Of a DNA stretch of 64,000 nt, positions 15,372 to 25,600 are shown in pieces. The notes beneath the pieces are model-generated. The model did no database searches and was not told the DNA's origin. It worked only from the letters and a program-made list of their open reading frames with translations. The stretch is from Anaerolineae bacterium (GTDB taxonomy: Bacteria > Chloroflexota > Anaerolineae > Anaerolineales > UBA4823), in contig QEXX01000088.1 in the NCBI GenBank assembly GCA_003130835.1, positions 1-64,000 of the forward strand. The letters run 5' to 3'. The number at the start of each line of letters is the position of its first letter. The first letter of the stretch is position 1. A program made the translations under genes and the position numbers.

Positions 15372-18125
15372 ATGATGTCTTCAGAACGATTTTCGGGAGC
15401 GAGAATTCGTCAAGAATTTATTGATTTTTTTATCGCCAGAGGCCACACCTTTGTTCCTTCATCCAGTTTAGTGCCGGGTGGAGACCAGACCCTGCTGTTT
15501 ACAAACTCAGGTATGGTGCAATTTAAGGACGTATTTTTAGGAATTGACAGACGTCCGTACCGGCGGGCTGCTAATTCTCAAAAATGTATGCGCGTTGCAG
15601 GAAAACACAATGACCTTGACGATGTTGGCCGCGATGACACCCACCATACCTTTTTTGAGATGCTGGGCAACTGGTCTTTTGGTGACTATTACAAGAAGGA
15701 AGCCATTGCCTGGGCTTGGGAATTGTTAACCGAAGTTTGGAAACTCCCCAAAGACCGATTGTGGGCGACTTGTTTTCGAGACGATCAAGGCAATATCCCC
15801 GAAGATACTGAAGCAGCTGAAAACTGGAAGGCGCAACCGGGCATAGACCCCAGCCATGTGCTCTTTTTTGGGCGCAAAGAGAATTTCTGGGAAATGGCAG
15901 AAGTAGGGCCGTGCGGTCCTTGCAGTGAGATTCATATCGATCGAGGTCCAGAATTTTGTGATAAAAAAGATCAGCCCGGGCACGTTTGTCGGGTCAACGG
16001 GGGTTGTCAACGATTTTTGGAATTATGGAACTTGGTCTTCATTCAATATAATCGTCTAAGCCCAACCGAGCTCGAGCCGCTGCCGGAAAAGCACGTTGAT
16101 ACCGGTATGGGCTTAGAAAGAATTGTCTCGGTCTTGCAAAACGTCTCCTCCAACTACCGCACCGATCTGTTTTGGCCGATGATGCAGTGTGTCCAATCCT
16201 TAACTGGGCATTCCGATCAGGAGCGCGAACAAAACCTCACCCCCTATCGTGTGATCGCCGATCACTCCCGAGCAGCAACCTTCCTAATCGCCGACGGCGT
16301 AGTGCCAGGTAATATTGGGCGAAATTATATTTGCCGCATGATCATCCGCCGCGCCGCTCGCTTTGGCAGCAAGATTGGCTTGAACGAACCTTTCCTTGCC
16401 AAAGTTGCCGAGGTTGTCATCGATCAGTATGGAGCGTTCTACCCCGAACTGGAGCGCAACCGAAAAGCAATCTGCGACTCAATCACTCGTGAAGAAATCC
16501 GCTTCCATAAGACACTCGAAACAGGGCTAACGAAATTGGAAAACCTAATGGAGCGCTTACGCGAGCAGGGTGAAACGCATCTCGCAGGAGATTTAGCCTT
16601 TGATTTATATGCAACCTATGGGCTTCCCTTAGAGATTACCAAAGATATCCTCACCGAAAACCAATTTACGGTGGATGAAGCCGGTTTTCAGCGTGCAATG
16701 GAAGAGCATCGTCTTGCTTCAGGCGCAGGAGAAGCTTTTGGGGAACTCGGTGGTGAGGATGTCGATATCTATCGCCAAATCTTTGAACAGCTCACCTCCC
16801 AAAAGAAACTGTCTTCCGCCGGGGTTGAGCATGACCCTTATTCACAATTATCCGTTCAGGGAGAAATTCTCGCCCTTGTCCAAGATGGTCAGCAAACTCC
16901 TGTTGCGCAGACCGGTCAGCGCGTCGAGGTCATCTTACCTCACACCTGCTTTTATTTAGAAAGCGGGGGTCAGGTCTCGGATACCGGCTGGATTCACTCG
17001 GTGAACGGCTACGAATGGGAGATTGAAGTAGAAGATGTGCGTAAACCAGCAGCCGGCATCATCGTGCACATTGGCAAGGTTACCAAAGGGTCACCCAAAG
17101 TAGGCGACTTTGCCATTGCCGAGGTAGATAGCCGCCGGCGACAAGACATTATGCGCAACCATACAGCGACCCATCTGCTTCATCGCCATTTACGACGAGT
17201 GCTTGGCGAACACGCTCGCCAGGCCGGTTCATTGGTTGCGCCTGATCGCTTGCGTTTCGATTTTACCCACCCCGAACCGCTAACACCGCAACAATTGCAA
17301 GCCATCCAAGATGGGGTGAACCAGGACATCCTGGATGACTACCCCTTACATATCGAATACAAACCACTCCAAAAAGCGATTGAGGATGGGGCAATCGCCC
17401 TATTTGGCGAGAAATACGGCGAGATCGTCCGCAACGTGACCATTGGTGCAGATGAAACGCTTTCGAATGAACTGTGTGGCGGCACGCACGTTGAGCATAC
17501 TGGTCAAATCAGCCTTTTCTTGATTCTATCCGAAGGCAGTGCAGCAGCCGGCATTCGCCGCATCGAAGCTGTTACCGGACGAAGAGCCTATGAGGTGGCT
17601 GCTCAGCGAATGAACATTCTTTCCCAAGTTGCGGCAAGTTTGTCGGTTTCTCCCGAAAACCTTGTCTCAAAAGTGCAGCGTGTTCTTGAGGATCTCGATA
17701 CTTCACACAAGCAGATTCTGACCCTCAAGCAACAAGTAATTCAACAAGAATTCGAAAAAGAATGGCAAAAGCATCAAAAACGAATTGGGAAGCTCACCTA
17801 CGTGTCCTTCCATTTTGCGGATGCTGAACCCCAAACCTTGCGCCAAATCGTGGATTATTTCCGTCAGAAAAACCCCCAAAAAGGCCTCATCGTCTTATCC
17901 AGTGAGGTCAATCGCCGCCCGCAAGTCTTGGTCGGCATCACCGATGATTTGGTAAAGGAGGGTTGGAACGCGATCGATCTCGTCCGTTATCTAGCAGAGC
18001 CGCTGGGCGGTGGTGGAGGGGGGCGCCCCAATCTGGCACAAGCAGGCGGCAAAGATAGTAGCAAGCTCTCTGAGGCGATTACCCGCGCCGAGGCATGGAT
18101 TTTGAACAAGCTGAACGGAGGCTGA
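15372..18125 (+). CDS. alaS: Alanyl-tRNA synthetase
   Basis: Class II synthetase, 917 residues, full length. The N-terminal RFSGARIRQEFIDFFIARGH and the GDDTHHTFFEMLGNWSFGDY-like motif 2 region belong to the aminoacylation core. The editing domain has HTATHLLH with the zinc-type His597 and His601, and the CGGTH motif with Cys702 and His706. The C-Ala (DHHA1) domain ends in the Gly-rich LGGGGGGRPNLAQAGGK segment. Two adjacent ATG codons (15372 and 15375) follow a GAGGTGA site; either could be used. Twenty-eight bases separate it from the next gene. Confidence 0.97.
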   Translation: MMSSERFSGARIRQEFIDFFIARGHTFVPSSSLVPGGDQTLLFTNSGMVQFKDVFLGIDRRPYRRAANSQKCMRVAGKHNDLDDVGRDDTHHTFFEMLGNWSFGDYYKKEAIAWAWELLTEVWKLPKDRLWATCFRDDQGNIPEDTEAAENWKAQPGIDPSHVLFFGRKENFWEMAEVGPCGPCSEIHIDRGPEFCDKKDQPGHVCRVNGGCQRFLELWNLVFIQYNRLSPTELEPLPEKHVDTGMGLERIVSVLQNVSSNYRTDLFWPMMQCVQSLTGHSDQEREQNLTPYRVIADHSRAATFLIADGVVPGNIGRNYICRMIIRRAARFGSKIGLNEPFLAKVAEVVIDQYGAFYPELERNRKAICDSITREEIRFHKTLETGLTKLENLMERLREQGETHLAGDLAFDLYATYGLPLEITKDILTENQFTVDEAGFQRAMEEHRLASGAGEAFGELGGEDVDIYRQIFEQLTSQKKLSSAGVEHDPYSQLSVQGEILALVQDGQQTPVAQTGQRVEVILPHTCFYLESGGQVSDTGWIHSVNGYEWEIEVEDVRKPAAGIIVHIGKVTKGSPKVGDFAIAEVDSRRRQDIMRNHTATHLLHRHLRRVLGEHARQAGSLVAPDRLRFDFTHPEPLTPQQLQAIQDGVNQDILDDYPLHIEYKPLQKAIEDGAIALFGEKYGEIVRNVTIGADETLSNELCGGTHVEHTGQISLFLILSEGSAAAGIRRIEAVTGRRAYEVAAQRMNILSQVAASLSVSPENLVSKVQRVLEDLDTSHKQILTLKQQVIQQEFEKEWQKHQKRIGKLTYVSFHFADAEPQTLRQIVDYFRQKNPQKGLIVLSSEVNRRPQVLVGITDDLVKEGWNAIDLVRYLAEPLGGGGGGRPNLAQAGGKDSSKLSEAITRAEAWILNKLNGG

Positions 18126-18153
18126 TGTTTCCACCTCCCGTTTCTAGCCATCC

Positions 18154-19677
18154 ATGAAAACACAAATTCTGCAATTAGAAACACATGATGATTTGATTTC
18201 TATCCTCGATAAAATCGGCTGGACTCAAACCGAACGAGTCTTACTCGTGCTACCTCGCCGCAGGAGAATCCTCAACCACAAATTGGATCTCCTGCGGTTG
18301 AAGCGGCACAGCAGCCAAAGGGGATGTCAGATTGCGATCGTGACCACTGACTCGTTGGTCAAAACACTAGCAAAGGAAGTAAATATCCCCACTTTCCATT
18401 CGATTCAAAAAGCCAACCAAGTGGACTGGCCGACAAGCTTCGAGCCTAAAGATCGCTTCTCGCCAAACAACGACAACGATTTCAAAAGACAACCCCTCGA
18501 AGCTCAAAAAGCAGCCCTTCAAGCCAGCCGGGCAAATCCATCGACGAATGCTTTACCGCTTTGGGCAAGACTCGCTTGGTTTAGCCTTGCCATTTTAGCC
18601 GTGATGAGTATTGTCGGCGTCCTGGCACCGAGCGCCACGATTCGCATCACACCCCCTGTTCAACAACAAAGCCTCACAATCCCGATTCTCGTCACCCGGC
18701 GCGTCCAACAAACGCGTATCTCCGGTGAACTGCCAATTTCCACACTTAAAGTGACGGTCAGCGGACAAAAGACGCTTAAGACGAGCGGTTCTGTTACGAT
18801 TCCAAAGGATTTCGCCGTGGGGGAAGTGATTCTAACCAATCTTACTGACCAGCCTCTCGAAGTCCCTGCTGGCACTCCTGTGCGAACGTTAGACCCCACC
18901 CCACGCCGCTATGTTACTCAGCAAACCGTCCTCCTCACGCCAACTGGGGATGAGAAGAGCGCCACCGTTGCTGTTCAAGCGATCGAGAACGGAGCAAGCT
19001 TCAATATACCCCCGAACGCAATCAAAGCCGTTGAAGGGCTTCTGGGATTAAAAATCAGCGTAACCAACCCGCAACCAATCCAAGGCGGAAGCAACCTCAT
19101 CGCCTCTGCGCCAAGTCAGCAAGACCGCCAATTACTTTTCCGACAATTGCAAGCTGAACTACTCGAGAAAGCCAAAGACCAAATCAGAAACGACCTCCCA
19201 GAGGGAGCTCTCCTTCTTCCCGACTCAGCAGTGCAAATTCAGGTACTCCGTCAACAGTACACTCCTGAGGAAATCATTCCGTCCGATAGGCTTTCTTTAG
19301 ATCTCGAAATCGCAGTTTCGTTTGGCGTTGTTAACCGCCAATCAATCTTAGATTTAGGTGACCAGATTTTTGCCTCTTCTCTGCCGGTTGGCTATCAGCC
19401 TATGCGCGAAACCTTTATCGCCTATTGTCAAACCCCGCTCACTCCCACAAATAGCGGTGATTACACCTGTAATCTCGAAATCTCCCGAAAAGTGCAACAA
19501 ACGATTGATGCCGAAGAAGTTCGGCGTTTGGTAATCAGCAAACCGATAGCCATCGCTTCTCAGAGTTTACAACAATCCTACCACTTGACCGAACCACCCC
19601 GCATCGAGATGAAGCCCAACTGGTTTCCAATCCTACCCTTGTTGCCTATGCGAATTGACATCGTGATAGAAAAATGA
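18154..19677 (+). CDS. Baseplate J-like membrane-anchored protein
   Basis: A 507-residue protein with one membrane helix at about residues 140-158 and a long extracytoplasmic C-terminal part. The segments GSVTIPKDFAVGEVILTN, VPAGTPVRT, ATVAVQAIENGASFNIPPNAI and GGSNLIASAPSQQDRQLL match the baseplate J/gp47 domain also annotated in non-phage bacterial proteins. The N-terminal 130 residues are cytoplasmic. Its stop overlaps the ruvX start (ATGA). There are no phage genes around, so this is a chromosomal envelope protein. Role unknown; an envelope function is suggested by mltG nearby. Confidence 0.75.
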   Translation: MKTQILQLETHDDLISILDKIGWTQTERVLLVLPRRRRILNHKLDLLRLKRHSSQRGCQIAIVTTDSLVKTLAKEVNIPTFHSIQKANQVDWPTSFEPKDRFSPNNDNDFKRQPLEAQKAALQASRANPSTNALPLWARLAWFSLAILAVMSIVGVLAPSATIRITPPVQQQSLTIPILVTRRVQQTRISGELPISTLKVTVSGQKTLKTSGSVTIPKDFAVGEVILTNLTDQPLEVPAGTPVRTLDPTPRRYVTQQTVLLTPTGDEKSATVAVQAIENGASFNIPPNAIKAVEGLLGLKISVTNPQPIQGGSNLIASAPSQQDRQLLFRQLQAELLEKAKDQIRNDLPEGALLLPDSAVQIQVLRQQYTPEEIIPSDRLSLDLEIAVSFGVVNRQSILDLGDQIFASSLPVGYQPMRETFIAYCQTPLTPTNSGDYTCNLEISRKVQQTIDAEEVRRLVISKPIAIASQSLQQSYHLTEPPRIEMKPNWFPILPLLPMRIDIVIEK

Positions 19678-20093
19678 AAATCCTAGCTATTGACCCTGGT
19701 CAACAAAGAATCGGTGTTGCAATTAGCGATGCAAGCGGTAAAGTAGCTTTTCCATTGACGGTCATCCCGCACCAATCAAAACGGGCGGATGCCGAACGGA
19801 TTCTTGCACTGGCACAAGAGCATCAAGTTGGCCTAATCTTGATCGGCCAAGCCTTGGGTCTCGATCAGCAACCCACCTTACAGAGCCGTCGCTCATTTAA
19901 TTTAGCTCAAACCTTACAAGCCCTGACAACCATCCCTGTCCGCTTGTGGGATGAGTTTGAAACCACACAAATTGCGCTGCAAGCCCGACAGGAAATGGGC
20001 ATAAAAGGGAAAAAGAAAACCAATCCCATCGACGCATTAGCTGCAGTAGTTCTTTTACAATCCTATCTAGATAACAGTTCAACTTCCGAATGA
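19674..20093 (+). CDS. ruvX: Holliday junction resolvase-like nuclease RuvX/YqgF
   Basis: A 139-residue RNase H-fold protein. The first catalytic Asp is Asp7 in AIDPGQQRIGVAI; the strand LILIGQALGL and the DALAA segment near the C-terminus supply the remaining acidic residues. In bacteria this family is implicated in 16S rRNA 5' maturation as well as proposed Holliday junction cleavage. It overlaps the preceding and following genes by four bases each, so the baseplate J-like, ruvX and mltG genes are translationally coupled. Confidence 0.92.
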   Translation: MKILAIDPGQQRIGVAISDASGKVAFPLTVIPHQSKRADAERILALAQEHQVGLILIGQALGLDQQPTLQSRRSFNLAQTLQALTTIPVRLWDEFETTQIALQARQEMGIKGKKKTNPIDALAAVVLLQSYLDNSSTSE

Positions 20094-21238
20094 TGACTTC
20101 ATCCAAACGCTTTCTTCCATGCTTCATCCTTGTTGTCGTGATTCTCTTGTGTGTTTTTACGGTCAGTCTTATGACCTACAGCCTGTTTTTTATTCAGAGA
20201 GAAGTTGAGCAAACTTTCGGAAAAGCTCCTGCGCATCTCGATCCTCCACAGAAACTTCGGTTTCAAGTTTTGCTCTATGTCCATCGCAAAACCCTATTAA
20301 CTCCGCTCAACCCCAACGCCCCCTTACAATCTTTCACCATTTCCCCGAATGAACCAACCCAGCGCATCCTACAGCGATTAGCCGAAGAAGGCATAATTTC
20401 AGACCCGCAAGCATTGCAAATCTTCATGCAATACCAGAATTACGACACCCAAATCCAAAGCGGGGAACATCTCTTGAGCCCCGCAATGAGTCCGCAGCAA
20501 ATTGCCCAAGCTCTTATCGATCCAGCTAACCTGCTGATTCAGTTTAACCTATTGGCTGGATGGAGAAATGAAGAAGTCGCAGCAGCGCTGGCAGCCTCTG
20601 GCCTCAGTTTCTCCGCCCAAGCGTTCTTAGACGCAGCCGATCAACCCCTTGAGCTTTTCCTTCCACAACGAATATCCACAGCATCGATTCGCAATCTACA
20701 AGGTTTCTTAATGCCGGCCACATACCGGCTCTTAAAGAATGCGTCCCCAGAGGAATTGCTCAGTCTATTTACCCAAAACTTTAACACTCAGGTTACAACG
20801 GAGCTTGAGCACAAGTTCCAAGAACAAGGATTATCGCTCTATGAAGGCATCATCCTTGCCTCAATTGTCCAACGGGAAAGCATGCTTGAAGAAGAAATGC
20901 CCCTTATCGCCTCGGTATTTCTCAATCGGCTGCGCGCCCAAATGAAGCTAGATTCGGACGCCACGGTTCAGTACGCTCTAGGATACAACGAAGCCCAAAA
21001 AACCTGGTGGACCAATCCTCTGAGTACAGCCGATTTTTCAATTGACTCGCCCTATAATACCTACCGATATGCTGGCTTACCCCCTACGCCAATCTGCAAT
21101 CCCGGTTTGACCGCTATCCGCGCAGTTGCTGAAGCGCCGCAGACAGATTATTTTTACTTCCGCGCCGCTTGTGACGGTAGTGGCCGGCATCTGTTTGCCA
21201 ATACCTACGCCGAACATCTCGAAAATGCTTGTCCTTAA
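20090..21238 (+). CDS. mltG: Endolytic murein transglycosylase MltG
   Basis: A 382-residue YceG-like enzyme that cleaves nascent peptidoglycan strands. One N-terminal membrane helix (about residues 8-32) anchors it with the enzyme outside. A LysM-like segment precedes the catalytic domain, which shows ILASIVQRES with the catalytic Glu263, VFLNRL, LDSDATVQYALG, SPYNTYRYAGLPPTPICNPG and a C-terminal YFYFRAA segment. Terminal gene of the alaS/ruvX cluster, followed by a hairpin. Confidence 0.95.
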   Translation: MMTSSKRFLPCFILVVVILLCVFTVSLMTYSLFFIQREVEQTFGKAPAHLDPPQKLRFQVLLYVHRKTLLTPLNPNAPLQSFTISPNEPTQRILQRLAEEGIISDPQALQIFMQYQNYDTQIQSGEHLLSPAMSPQQIAQALIDPANLLIQFNLLAGWRNEEVAAALAASGLSFSAQAFLDAADQPLELFLPQRISTASIRNLQGFLMPATYRLLKNASPEELLSLFTQNFNTQVTTELEHKFQEQGLSLYEGIILASIVQRESMLEEEMPLIASVFLNRLRAQMKLDSDATVQYALGYNEAQKTWWTNPLSTADFSIDSPYNTYRYAGLPPTPICNPGLTAIRAVAEAPQTDYFYFRAACDGSGRHLFANTYAEHLENACP

Positions 21239-21243
21239 ACGAA

Positions 21244-21281
21244 ATGCGTGTGGAGGAAGTTAAGCCTTTCTCCACACGCAT
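21244..21281. terminator. Hairpin between convergent mltG and aminotransferase genes
   Basis: Perfect 12-bp stem, ATGCGTGTGGAG pairing with CTCCACACGCAT, extended by three weaker pairs around an eight-base loop. It lacks a clear T-run on either side, so it may be a bidirectional transcript-end structure rather than a classical intrinsic terminator. Confidence 0.6.
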
Positions 21282-21299
21282 AGCCCATCGCCGATTGAC

Positions 21300-22586
21300 T
21301 TAAGCCGCTTCGAGCTCTTTCATTTTCTCTCGAATGACATTTCCCAACCGATAGATCCCTTCCTCGATTTTTTCCGGGGTAGCATTCGAGAAATTCAAAC
21401 GCATGGTATTGTGCCCACCGCCGCCTGGGTAAAAACTCTCACCCGGCACAAAGGCTACTTTTTGCGCAATGGCTTCTTTTAGCACCTCTTTGGCGTCTAA
21501 ATACTCTGGCATTGTCCCCCATAAGAACAGCCCTCCTTCGGGTTGAGTCCAATCCACTTCAGGCGGGAAGTAGCGGTCCATCGCTGAGAGCATCACATCC
21601 CGCCGCTCACGATAGACGCGGCGGATCAATTTTACATGCTCATCCAGAAATCCGCCTTTGGAGACCTCGTGCGCGACCAGTTGGTTGAAGGTTGCGGTAT
21701 GCAAGTCTTCGCCTTGTTTGGCTTCCACCATTTTGCGAATCACTTCAGGAGGAGCAACCACCCACGCTAAGCGTAAACCGGGGGCTAAGATTTTCGAAAA
21801 GGTGCTGAGGTAAATCACATTGCCACGATAACAGCGATCGTGATTACCACGATACTGGCTATCCACAACAACAATGGAGGGTAAATGCTCCCCTTCAAAA
21901 CGCAACTGCCCATAGGGATCGTCTTCAACGATCGGCACACCAAAACGATTTGCCAATTCCACCAATTGATAGCGACGTTCTAAGGAGAGCGTCACTCCAG
22001 TCGGATTTTGGAAATTCGGGAGTACATAGATAAACTTGGGTCCGTACCGTAGCGCCTCTTCCAAGGCATCGGTGATCATGCCATGTTTATCGGAAGGTAC
22101 CGCCACATACTCTGCGCCATAGGCATTCCAAGCTTGCAGGGCTCCCAAATAGGTGGGCGATTCAACCAAAATGCGATCGCCGCGATTGATAAACACCTTT
22201 CCGATTAAGTCCAGCGCTTGTTGTGAACCGGATGTAATCAGAATGTTCTCCGGATTTATCGTGATCCCATAACGCGCAGTATGGCGAGCAATCTGCTCAC
22301 GCAAAGGTAAAAAGCCTTCGGTGGTGCTGTATTGCAACGCTTGCGCGCCATGATCGCGAAGAACCTTCTGACAGGCTTCAGCAAAACGCTCAATTGGGAA
22401 GACCTCAGGTGCTGGTAAACCCCCTGCAAAGGAGATGATGTCGGGTTGCTCGGTAAGCTTCAACAACTCCCTTACTGCAGAGCTTCCCATGCGTTTTGTG
22501 CGATGGGCGTAACGATGATCCCACGGAGTCTGTAAACCTCTTTCGTCTCGAAATGCACCCGTTACTTTGACCGCGGGTCTAACCAT
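21300..22586 (-). CDS. PLP-dependent aminotransferase (2-aminoadipate/aromatic type)
   Basis: A 428-residue fold-type I aminotransferase. ISFAGGLPAPEVFP near residue 51 is the substrate-binding entry typical of the LysN/MocR-like group, NFQNPTGVTL contains the conserved Asn-Pro-x-Gly, and STFSKILAPGLRLAW carries the PLP lysine, Lys265. No HTH domain is fused. An AAGGAGG site precedes the ATG. It is 29 bases downstream of the glyA-gcvT fusion and probably cotranscribed. Substrate preference cannot be fixed from sequence; 2-oxoadipate, branched-chain or aromatic amino acids are options. Confidence 0.88.
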   Translation of the reverse strand: MVRPAVKVTGAFRDERGLQTPWDHRYAHRTKRMGSSAVRELLKLTEQPDIISFAGGLPAPEVFPIERFAEACQKVLRDHGAQALQYSTTEGFLPLREQIARHTARYGITINPENILITSGSQQALDLIGKVFINRGDRILVESPTYLGALQAWNAYGAEYVAVPSDKHGMITDALEEALRYGPKFIYVLPNFQNPTGVTLSLERRYQLVELANRFGVPIVEDDPYGQLRFEGEHLPSIVVVDSQYRGNHDRCYRGNVIYLSTFSKILAPGLRLAWVVAPPEVIRKMVEAKQGEDLHTATFNQLVAHEVSKGGFLDEHVKLIRRVYRERRDVMLSAMDRYFPPEVDWTQPEGGLFLWGTMPEYLDAKEVLKEAIAQKVAFVPGESFYPGGGGHNTMRLNFSNATPEKIEEGIYRLGNVIREKMKELEAA

Positions 22587-22615
22587 TTAGAAACCTCCTT
22601 CCTTTGTGGAAACAA

Positions 22616-25600
22616 CTATTTTGGAAAACGGCTTAGAACAACCGCCTCACTCGGCAAAATGGATTTCTCTCCAAGCGTTAAGGACGACGGAGCTTTGATC
22701 GCTTTATCGGGAGAGCCTTGATAGATCAAAATGCGCGTGCCTTCTTCGGCAGCTTTCAACTCAACGTATGCTTGTCCGGTGAGATTCCCTTGTTGATCGA
22801 TCGCACAACTGGTGACCCAACCGATCACTCGTCCGCGTTTATCCAAGACCGGATCACCACCGTGCGCCATACGGACTCCCTTCTCTAAGAATTGAAAGCG
22901 AACCACCACCCCTTTGCGTGTTTTTTCTCGCTCAACAAATGCCTGCCGTCCGATAAACCAGGGTTTATGCAACTTAACATAACTTCCAAAACCACCCTCT
23001 GCCACGCCCAAGTCTCGTTCGCCGCGTTTTCCAGAGCCTTCACCCATCTCATGTCCATACAGTGGCAAGCCAGCCTCAGTGCGCAGTGAATCGCGCGCCC
23101 CTAATCCAACCGGTTTGATCCCAAAGGGTTCTCCCTTTTCCAACAAGGCTTTGAACAATTCTGCTGCCCGATCGGGATGAACAAATAGCTCAAAAGCCAT
23201 CTTTTCACCCGTATAGCCAGTGCGAGAAACAATCAAATCAAATCCACCAACGGTCGCATCGCATAACTCAGTTCGCTTGAGAGCAAAGATTTTCTTGCGC
23301 GTCTCAGGGTCAACGCCCAGAGCCAGTAAAATTTCTCGAGATTTTGGACCCTGCAGAGCAATATCCACCCGCATATCTTTGCCCTCTCTTGGATCGCGCA
23401 GGTTGCGCAAGCGAGCTTTACGGCCAAAAGCCCGCGCCCACGGCCGTTGACGGTCAATACATACTTTCCCCTCTAAAACCGCATTCAGCCATGCCCAATC
23501 CTTGTCATCATTTGAAGCGTTGACCACTACCAAAAAGGCATCCAAAGCCCGGCGGTAGACCAAGGTATCATCAATCACATTGGCGTCCGGATCGAGGAAA
23601 TGGGTATAGCAGGACTCCCCCACTTCTAATCCTCCAATGTCATTGCCACACACGCTATCAAGAAACGCTGCTGCATCTGCCCCCTCAACCTGATAGACCC
23701 CCATGTGGGCAACATCGAATAAACCGGCTGCCGTACGCGTGGCTTGATGCTCCTCAATCACTGAGCTATACCAAACTGGCATCTCCCATCCTGCAAAGGG
23801 AATCAACTTTGCCCCCAATTGACGATGCAAATCATAAAGAGGCGTTCGTTTTAGCTCCCCCTCGCTTTGAGTCCACTGAAAATCTGGCTTTGCCTCCCCG
23901 CTATCGGCTGTCATGCCAATATAATAAGGTTTTTCGGCAGGATGGTTCGACCTTGAAGCCTGAACCGCTTGCGCATTGAGCTTTTCTTTGATGACGACCG
24001 GCCCCGGTAGCTTCTTCATCACCCGATCGGTTGCACCTTCTGCCTGATCAAAATCAACATATCCATCGGACAAGGCGCGCAGCCAGGCTGCAAAATAGGC
24101 GGCCTCTTTGGCCGGCAGGATTAAGTCAAATTCTCTTTCGGCTCGGCAGGCTAACGTACCTTCCACACTTCTTTGGGGCGCTCGAATTTTCACCTGACAG
24201 GCCTCACCAACATCGAGCGTGGAGACATCGACATCGGTCGCGTAATTCAGAAATTGACGGACAGCATCCCCTTTGATGACAAAGGAAACCATCCCAGTCT
24301 CTGAGAGATAAGAATCATCGACAAAGTAATAATGGGGATAGCCATGGCGAGTGACTTCAAGATCTGAGCCAGCCTGTTCAGCTAATTGTCGCACTTGAAT
24401 CTTGACCGACTCGAGCGTATCGAAATCGACTTTCGCCCGCCGCAGATTGGCAACCCGCACAGCGTACGTATAAGGTTTGGTCGCCCCTAAAACCTGCACG
24501 ATGAACTCTGCTACCTTGCGCATCTGTTCTTCCTTGAAGCCGCGTTGGGTCACCCAAGGGGTTCCCATCCGAATTCCAGAAGGGTCAGCAGCCGAACTAT
24601 CACCCGGTATCGTGTTGCGATTTACCACAATTCCAGCAATATCCAAAATCCGTGCAGCTTGATCACCTGAAAGGGCAGTTCCATCTGCCCCGATAAAGGT
24701 GCGGCAGTCTAAATTGGTCAAATGGGTGTTGGTGCCGCCATAAGAAATTCGGCAGCCAAGCTCTCTTAATCGCTCGGTCAAAGCGATACAGTTCTTAACC
24801 ACCTGAGCTTGCAACTGGCGAAACTGCTCGGTTTTGGCAAGCTTAAATGCCAAAGCCATCGCCGCAATTGTGCTGACGTGCGGCCCGCCTTGCTCTCCTG
24901 GAAAGACAGCCCGGTCAATCTTCTTGGCTAAGGAAGCATCTGTTGTCAGAATACACGCTCCGCGTGGGCCGCATAGGGATTTATGAGTGGTAAAGGTGAT
25001 CACATCTGCATAGCCAAGCGGAGATGGGTAAACACCGGCTGCAACCAACCCTGCCACATGGGCAATATCTGCCAGTAGGTAAGCCCCAACCGAATGAGCG
25101 ATCCTGGCAAAGCGTTCCCAATCGACCGACCAGGGATAAGACGAGTAACCGGCAATGATAAGCTTCGGGCGAACCTGCTCAGCCAATGCTTGGATACTAT
25201 CGTAATTGATTTGTTCTGTTTCGGGATCAACAGTGTAATGATAGGCTTGATAAAACTTTCCAGAACGATTGACCGAAGAACCATGCGTTAGGTGACCACC
25301 ATGCAGCAAACTCATCCCCAAGATTGGGTCACCAGGGTTGAGCAAAGCATGAAAAACAGCGTTGTTTGCCGGTGCACCGGAAAGCGCTTGAACATTGACA
25401 AAGATATCGTCGGCACCTACGCGCTCGTTGGCAAATAATTCGGCACAGCGCCGTCTAGCGAGCATTTCTACAACGTCAGCATATTCTACCCCTTTATAGT
25501 AGCGCGGATCGGAATAACGCCGATAGGAGGAAAGTTGAAAATCATAATCCAAGATTTGGCTTTCCGTGTAGACACGGCTCTCCTCCGGGGGATAGCCTTC

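Noticed and set aside
18154-19677. A prophage signalled by the baseplate J-like protein.
   Set aside because: No other phage genes, integrase or attachment repeats are present; the neighbours are housekeeping genes.
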